Shown piece after piece: positions 59,487 through 64,000 of a DNA stretch of 64,000 nt. The stretch covers positions 1 to 64,000 of the forward strand of contig CAYWSX010000008.1 in NCBI GenBank assembly GCA_964461115.1. The letters are read 5' to 3'. Within the stretch, counting starts at the first letter, position 1; every line of letters starts with the position of its first letter. The position numbers were made by a program, and so were the translations under genes. The notes under the pieces were generated by a model. That model was given only the letters and a program-made list of their open reading frames with translations, was not told the DNA's origin and did not search any database. Source of the stretch: RGIG2134 sp964461115 (GTDB lineage: Bacteria > Cyanobacteriota > Vampirovibrionia > Gastranaerophilales > Gastranaerophilaceae).

Positions 59487-60499
59487 CAATACACGCTATT
59501 CTTAATATGCCCGTCAAAAAAAGAATTTATATTATCCATTGTAATTTGCTTTATTCTGTTTTTTGCTTCTACTGTATCGTACGCTATATGCGGCGTAATT
59601 ACAACATTATCAAGCTTTGTAATTTGATGATTTAGCAAAATCTGCTTGACACAGTCTTTATCAATGTAGTCCATATCATAAAGCATATCAAAGTCAGACG
59701 TAGCCTGTTCATACTCTAAAACATCAAGACCCGCTCCTCTAATAGTATTAAAACTAAGCGCTTTATAAAGTGCAGATGTTTTTATGAGTTCACCCCGAGC
59801 CGTGTTAATAATAATTGCTGATTCTTTCATCAAAGCTATTTTATTCTCATTTATGAGATGAAAGTTGTCTTTTGTCAGCGGAGCGTGAAGCGAAATAAAA
59901 TCAGACTGCATTAAAAGCGTATCAAGGTCGGTGTATTCTAAGTTATAATTTTGTTTTAGTTCTTGATTTTCATATAAATCATAGCCCAGAATTTTCATAT
60001 TTAAACCATGTGCTATTTTAACAAGTTCCGCACCGATAGCCCCTACACCGATTATCCCAATTGTTTTATTTAATAGTTCCATACCTACATAATCAACATA
60101 TTCTTGATTTTCTTTAAGCATATTCAAATAAGAATGAGAAATTTTACGTGAAACATCTAAGAGCAAACCAAGAGCAAACTCAGCAACCGTTCTGTTTCCA
60201 TAGCCTTTCGCGTTTACAACGGCAATATTATTAGCTTTGCAATAGTCTACATCGATATTGTTAAATCCGACACACCTCAAGGCAATTAATTTCAAATTAG
60301 GAAATTTTTTCAGGACGTCTTCATTCACATTAGAAATTGTAAAACAGGAAAGGACTTCAGCTTTTTTCATTTCCTCATTTACGTCCGTGCGAGGATTCAG
60401 TGTCTGCTTTATAAATTTTGCGTTATATTTGCCTTCGCATTGATCTTTGAAAAAGTTTTTATCGTCTTTATTTATATTAAAAAATAAAATCGTTTGCAT
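59486..60499 (-). CDS. D-2-hydroxyacid (D-lactate-type) dehydrogenase
   Basis: 337 aa. NAD-binding G-V-G-A-I-G-A-E-L lies at about 151-159, with the catalytic Arg in N-T-A-R-G-E-L-I, the Glu in L-E-Y-E and the His in T-P-H-I-A-Y. Residues R-C-V-G-F-N-N-I-D near 75 and the chain length match D-lactate dehydrogenase (LdhA-like) rather than phosphoglycerate dehydrogenase. It would reduce pyruvate to D-lactate for NADH disposal. AGGAG precedes the ATG. No Rex box was found upstream. Confidence 0.88.
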   Translation of the reverse strand: MQTILFFNINKDDKNFFKDQCEGKYNAKFIKQTLNPRTDVNEEMKKAEVLSCFTISNVNEDVLKKFPNLKLIALRCVGFNNIDVDYCKANNIAVVNAKGYGNRTVAEFALGLLLDVSRKISHSYLNMLKENQEYVDYVGMELLNKTIGIIGVGAIGAELVKIAHGLNMKILGYDLYENQELKQNYNLEYTDLDTLLMQSDFISLHAPLTKDNFHLINENKIALMKESAIIINTARGELIKTSALYKALSFNTIRGAGLDVLEYEQATSDFDMLYDMDYIDKDCVKQILLNHQITKLDNVVITPHIAYDTVEAKNRIKQITMDNINSFFDGHIKNSVY

Positions 60500-60582
60500 T
60501 TTTATCTCCTGTATTTTAATTTTTACACAGGAAATGGTGTTTTTTTACCTACCGAAAGAAACCCGGAGGGCTAGTTTTAAAA

Positions 60583-61908
60583 CTAAAAATCTACAACTTT
60601 TTTGAGCTCTTTTTTCTTTTGCTCAAGTTTTGCTTCTCTTAAGCGTTTAAACAAGGCTCTTTTTTTAGAGCCGGCAGCAATAAAATCATTCATTTTTGTA
60701 TAATTAAAGTCATTTTCCCATCTTGCAATAACAACAGTTGCAACACAGTTTCCTATAAGGTTTACCGTAGTTCTGCCCATATCTAAAATTTGATCAATAC
60801 CCAAAAGAATTGCAACCCCTATAATAGGATATCCAAAGGAAGAAAGCGTTCCCGCCATAACAACAAGAGAGACTCGCGGAATACCGGCAATACCCTTAGA
60901 TGTGAGCATTAGGGCAATCATAAGAAAAGCCTGTTGTGAAAGTGTGAGATCTATACCTACAATTTGAGTAGAAAATAAAACGCCCAGTGATAAATAGAGT
61001 GTGCTTCCGTCGAGATTAAAAGTATAACCTGTCGGCATCACAAAACCAACTATATTTTTAGGAACACCAAATTTTTCCATTACTTCCATAGCTTTTGGAA
61101 GAGCCGCTTCAGAACTTGCTGTTGAAAAAGCAAGAAGCGCGGGTTCAGAAATGGCTTTTGTTAATCCTTTAAACGGAACCTTACAAATCTTGCAAGCCAA
61201 TAGCAAAACACAAAAAATAAATATTGCCAATGCAGAATAAAGTGCAAAAATTACTTTTGCATAATTACCGAGAATTTGAAAACCATTATGTGCTACGGTT
61301 GAAGCAATTGCACCAAAAATACCAATAGGGGCAAACCACATTACAAGTTCGGTAAATTTAAACATAATGTCGGACAACGAAGTAAGCATTCCGAGAAAAG
61401 GTTTTGCCTTTTCACCAATTGCACAGATTGCAATTGCAAAAAATATTGCAAAAACGACAATCTGTAAAAGATTTCCGGTTGCCATTGCATCAATAATGCT
61501 GGTCGGAACCATTGACGTTATCATTTGAGATAACGTTTCGTGGTGATTAGATTCGGCCATAAGATTAACTGTATTCATTTGTACAGAACTTACATTAATG
61601 CTGAAACCTTTTCCGGGTTGAAAAATATGTCCTGCCATCAATCCTATAATGAGCGCAATTGTTGTAACTACTTCAAAATAAAATATGGTTTTGATACCGA
61701 TTTTTCCGAGATTTTTAACATCACCGTGCCCGGCAATACCGATAACAAGTGTTGCAAACAAAAGAGGCGCAATAATCATCTTTATCATGTTCAGAAAAAC
61801 AGTAGCTAAAAATTGTGTTTTTACTCCGACTTGCGGAAAAAAACCACCAACCAACACACCCAGTGCCAAAGATATAAAGATATATAATGTGAGCTTTTTG
61901 CTCTTCAT
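60583..61908 (-). CDS. dicarboxylate/amino acid:cation symporter (DAACS)
   Basis: 441 aa from the ATG at 61908; a GTG one codon earlier (61911) sits 5 nt after AAGGAG and is an equally possible start. Family markers are the serine-rich re-entrant loop A-F-S-T-A-S-S-E-A-A-L-P and P-T-G-Y-T-F-N-L-D-G-S-T-L-Y of the GltP/DctA family, with A-G-I-P later. Uptake of glutamate, aspartate or C4-dicarboxylates driven by H+ or Na+ is expected; the exact substrate is not decided. The C-terminal tail is Lys-rich. Confidence 0.93.
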   Translation of the reverse strand: MKSKKLTLYIFISLALGVLVGGFFPQVGVKTQFLATVFLNMIKMIIAPLLFATLVIGIAGHGDVKNLGKIGIKTIFYFEVVTTIALIIGLMAGHIFQPGKGFSINVSSVQMNTVNLMAESNHHETLSQMITSMVPTSIIDAMATGNLLQIVVFAIFFAIAICAIGEKAKPFLGMLTSLSDIMFKFTELVMWFAPIGIFGAIASTVAHNGFQILGNYAKVIFALYSALAIFIFCVLLLACKICKVPFKGLTKAISEPALLAFSTASSEAALPKAMEVMEKFGVPKNIVGFVMPTGYTFNLDGSTLYLSLGVLFSTQIVGIDLTLSQQAFLMIALMLTSKGIAGIPRVSLVVMAGTLSSFGYPIIGVAILLGIDQILDMGRTTVNLIGNCVATVVIARWENDFNYTKMNDFIAAGSKKRALFKRLREAKLEQKKKELKKVVDF

Positions 61909-62057
61909 CACGGCCGCTCCTTAATTTCATTGTATTACAAATATCAGATTTTTAAAGTCAGATTTGTTTCAATTTGTAACTTTTTGTTCTCTATACATAA
62001 AGTTAGAAGCTTAAAATCCGATATAAATAATGCGGGTTAGTGTAAAGGATATAAAAA

Positions 62058-62231
62058 ATGAACAATTACGAACATTTCAAAAAAGCAGTTTCAGCAAGAG
62101 AAAGAAAAAATTATCAAGACCTTAGAAAAGAAGTAAAAACTGTTGAATTTGCAATCGAAAAGTTTTTGTCTAGTGCCTTAGAATGCACATCAACAATGGC
62201 AGAAAAAGATTTTTTTGTTTCTGCGTTATAA
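62058..62231 (+). CDS. 57-aa protein of unknown function
   Basis: Starts at ATG 62058 after aaagga, reads M-N-N-Y-E-H-F-K-K-A-V-S, and ends D-F-F-V-S-A-L. Predominantly helical, with K/R/E-rich first half and a Cys near residue 43. The good ribosome binding site and length support coding. Its stop overlaps the end of the convergent lplA-type gene by 6 nt. No similarity recognised. Confidence 0.5.
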   Translation: MNNYEHFKKAVSARERKNYQDLRKEVKTVEFAIEKFLSSALECTSTMAEKDFFVSAL

Positions 62232-62930
62232 ATTGCTTTCACCAAATTCTGTAAAGCAAAGATTAAATTCTTCTTCAAATCCTTCTTTTATGGCAGGAAT
62301 TAATTCCTGCAAAGTAAGATTTTTATTAATTTCATTTAAAAAAGTTATTTCATCGGCGTTAACTTGTTCTTGAAATAACTTTTTTATTCTTCCAAAATCT
62401 ATATCTATCAAAATAGAACCGTGCTGCAGTATATAGCCTGATTTTCTCACCTGAGCCGAACCTATTATTTTTTTTCCGTTATAACTCAAATCAGCACCTG
62501 TTGAAAGCGACATACAATACTCAGCAGAGGCTTTCACGTTTTTTTGAAATGGAAAATCAACATCTATCTCAAGTTTTTTCATTCCTTTTATTAGTGCGCT
62601 TGATATTTCTTTATATGACAGAATTACACTATCATGAGCTTTTAAAAATTCATTAGGACAAATAAAACAGTATGTGATTTCTTTATCGTGAAAAAGTGCT
62701 CTGCCGCCTGTTATGCGTTTAACGTTGTCAATATTATTTTCTTTACAGAAGGCTAAATCAATACTTTCTGTTTTTTGGTTGCGACCTAAAGAAACGCAAG
62801 CGGGTTTCCAGCCGTAAAGTCTTAAAATAGGCTCTTTGAGTTTATTTTCAATGCTGAAATTCAGCAATTTTTCATCAAACTCCATGTTAAATTTGCCTGA
62901 ATTCACACTGTATGGTACAAATTTTGCCAT
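62226..62930 (-). CDS. octanoyl/lipoyl protein transferase (LipM/LplA family)
   Basis: 234 aa. The core R-I-T-G-G-R-A-L-F-H and K-K-I-I-G-S-A-Q-V-R are the family's substrate-binding and catalytic Lys motifs. A Cys in E-Y-C-M-S lies 13 residues before the N-G of N-G-K-K-I-I-G-S-A-Q. This is where LipM octanoyltransferases have their acyl-thioester Cys, which favours a LipM-type transferase over an ATP-using ligase. It would lipoylate GcvH or dehydrogenase E2 subunits. It starts 2 nt after the thrB stop. Confidence 0.85.
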   Translation of the reverse strand: MAKFVPYSVNSGKFNMEFDEKLLNFSIENKLKEPILRLYGWKPACVSLGRNQKTESIDLAFCKENNIDNVKRITGGRALFHDKEITYCFICPNEFLKAHDSVILSYKEISSALIKGMKKLEIDVDFPFQKNVKASAEYCMSLSTGADLSYNGKKIIGSAQVRKSGYILQHGSILIDIDFGRIKKLFQEQVNADEITFLNEINKNLTLQELIPAIKEGFEEEFNLCFTEFGESNL

Positions 62931-62932
62931 AA

Positions 62933-63865
62933 TTAACTTACAACTATTGCGCCTTGTTCTTCAATCTTCAAAACCTGAATATCTGATTTTACATTCAAGT
63001 TCGACCAAGTTTCCCGGACAATATCTTTAATTTTATCTTGGTTACCGCCTTTGGTTATTACGAGAACAGCAGGACCTGCACCGCTTAACACACAACCGAG
63101 AACATCAGGCTCGTGTTTTAAATTTTCAATGATTTCGCTTAAACCCGGAACCAGTTTCATCCTATATGGCTGGTGAATTTTATCCTGAAGTGCAAGTTTC
63201 ATCAATTCTTCGTCTTCATTGCTTATAGCCTGAATAAGCATTGCACATCTTCTTGCATTGAAAGCCGCATCTTTGATAGGAATTTCTTTAGGTATTACCG
63301 AGCGTGCAATGTCTGTTGCAAGTTCATAATCAGGCACACAAACCATTATTTTCCAATCTTCGGGCCAATCAAGTTTTCTGTAAACGACACTTCCGTCATC
63401 TTCCTGTGAAGACAGAACCAATCCGCCTACAATTGCAGGAGTAGCATTATCAGGATGGCCTTCAACCTCCGTTGCTATTGATAAAAGGGCTGCTTCGTCA
63501 GCAGGTTTTCCCAAAAGTTCATTTGCGGCTATCAGCCCGCCTACAATAACTGAAGCAGAACTTCCCAAACCTTTAGCAATAGGGATTTCAGACTTAATTG
63601 TTATTTTTAATTCACTCGGCGTTTGCCCGATTGAGTTATAAAGAAGCTCCACAGCTTTATATACAATGTTATTTTTATCCGTAGGAATAGACATCAAATC
63701 AAGTTCTTCCTGATTATTTGAAAGAATTGATATTTCAATACCTGTACCCGGCATAACAGTTTCTTCAATCATTACTTCATTATATATAGGAAGCGCCAAC
63801 CCTAAACAATCAAATCCGGGTCCTAGGTTTGCTGATGTTGCAGGAACTTTTACAGATACTTTCAT
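62933..63865 (-). CDS. thrB: homoserine kinase
   Basis: 310 aa. GHMP kinase that phosphorylates homoserine for threonine synthesis. P-A-T-S-A-N-L-G-P-G-F-D-C-L-G is the N-terminal signature; the ATP loop P-I-A-K-G-L-G-S-S-A-S is near residue 91; S-G-A-G-P-A is in the C-terminal motif. GAGG precedes the ATG. It lies 18 nt after dnaN and just before the LipM-type gene in one minus-strand unit. thrC and hom are not in the window. Confidence 0.96.
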   Translation of the reverse strand: MKVSVKVPATSANLGPGFDCLGLALPIYNEVMIEETVMPGTGIEISILSNNQEELDLMSIPTDKNNIVYKAVELLYNSIGQTPSELKITIKSEIPIAKGLGSSASVIVGGLIAANELLGKPADEAALLSIATEVEGHPDNATPAIVGGLVLSSQEDDGSVVYRKLDWPEDWKIMVCVPDYELATDIARSVIPKEIPIKDAAFNARRCAMLIQAISNEDEELMKLALQDKIHQPYRMKLVPGLSEIIENLKHEPDVLGCVLSGAGPAVLVITKGGNQDKIKDIVRETWSNLNVKSDIQVLKIEEQGAIVVS

Positions 63866-63883
63866 TTTTAATTTAATCCTCTA

Positions 63884-64000
63884 CTATCTAATCTGGATAG
63901 GCATAATCAAGCACAAATAATCATCTTCCGAATCAGGTTTGAAAATTGTAGCTGACAAACTGCCGCCCAGTCCTATTTTAACATTTTTACTTTCCATTAT
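63884..64000 (-). CDS. dnaN: DNA polymerase III sliding clamp beta, C-terminal part
   Basis: Last 38 residues plus stop of a gene running off the right edge. The end I-G-L-G-G-S-L-S-A-T-I-F-K-P and D-D-Y-L-C-L-I-M-P-I-Q-I-R corresponds to the closing strands of bacterial DnaN (Y-x-x-L-I-M-P-V-x-I/L). Partial, but the motif and its position before thrB make this likely. It is 46 kb from dnaA rather than adjacent. Confidence 0.75.
   Translation of the reverse strand: MMESKNVKIGLGGSLSATIFKPDSEDDYLCLIMPIQIR

Overview
This is an AT-rich bacterial chromosome window with dense coding on both strands. It holds mostly core genes, one tRNA, and no insertion sequence, prophage or CRISPR array. The likely host is a non-photosynthetic relative of Cyanobacteria of the Gastranaerophilales (Melainabacteria/Vampirovibrionia) type living anaerobically in a gut. 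That is an inference from gene content: AdhE, the redox repressor Rex, rubrerythrin, glutamate dehydrogenase and malic enzyme but no respiratory genes; an efp-accB-accC cluster; several prepilins beginning F-T-L/M-A-E-V-L; and small orphan proteins with a shared N-terminal motif. A marker-gene tree would be needed to confirm it.

Layout. 1-3.5 kb: two tandem paralogous small orphan proteins, gpsA and two more orphans. 3.6-6.2 kb: efp-accB-accC. 6.2-9.8 kb: a secreted metzincin-type protease, an ArnT-like glycosyltransferase and an unknown protein. 9.9-12.4 kb: tRNA-Leu(UAA), an HTH-gene remnant, gdhA and divergent rex. 12.5-15.1 kb: a coupled PHP-UbiA-radical SAM operon. 15.1-17.3 kb: membrane, zinc-ribbon and SIMPL proteins. 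17.4-26.8 kb: dnaA, spmA-spmB, ftsH, mgtE-malic enzyme, queD-uppP and a secreted protein. 26.8-39.2 kb: polA, comF, rseP, a receiver protein, a GHL10 hydrolase, aspS, a prepilin and typA. 39.5-40.8 kb: a 1.1-kb non-coding island of structured repeats ending in a tryptophan-type attenuator. 40.8-48.8 kb: an orphan membrane protein, adhE, a prepilin, lrgA-lrgB and a TPR protein. 48.8-58.5 kb: a secreted multidomain nuclease, glmS with a coupled 54-aa protein, a Sua5/TsaC protein, murJ, a SpoIID-like protein, a STAS-like protein, rubrerythrin and a broken prepilin. 58.5-64 kb: an OppD-like ATPase, a D-2-hydroxyacid dehydrogenase, a dicarboxylate symporter, an octanoyl/lipoyl transferase, thrB and the 3' end of dnaN.

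How parts work together. Rex-type operators lie over the -35 region of rex and just downstream of the -10 of adhE, so NADH/NAD+ balance probably controls ethanol fermentation. AccB, AccC and LipM/LplA serve cofactor-dependent metabolism. GlmS, MurJ, UppP and the SpoIID-like protein serve the cell wall. RseP, FtsH and the secreted protease serve protein turnover.

The most unusual item is at 40645-40771: a 16-codon leader peptide with tandem Trp codons, mutually exclusive hairpins and an intrinsic terminator. It precedes not trp genes but an orphan membrane protein that has no tryptophan at all. Next come the paired structured repeat elements at 39773-40534, whose hairpins differ in sequence but keep their pairing, and the M-x-I/V-x-x-I/V ... 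F-K/S-G N-terminal motif shared by otherwise unrelated small proteins.
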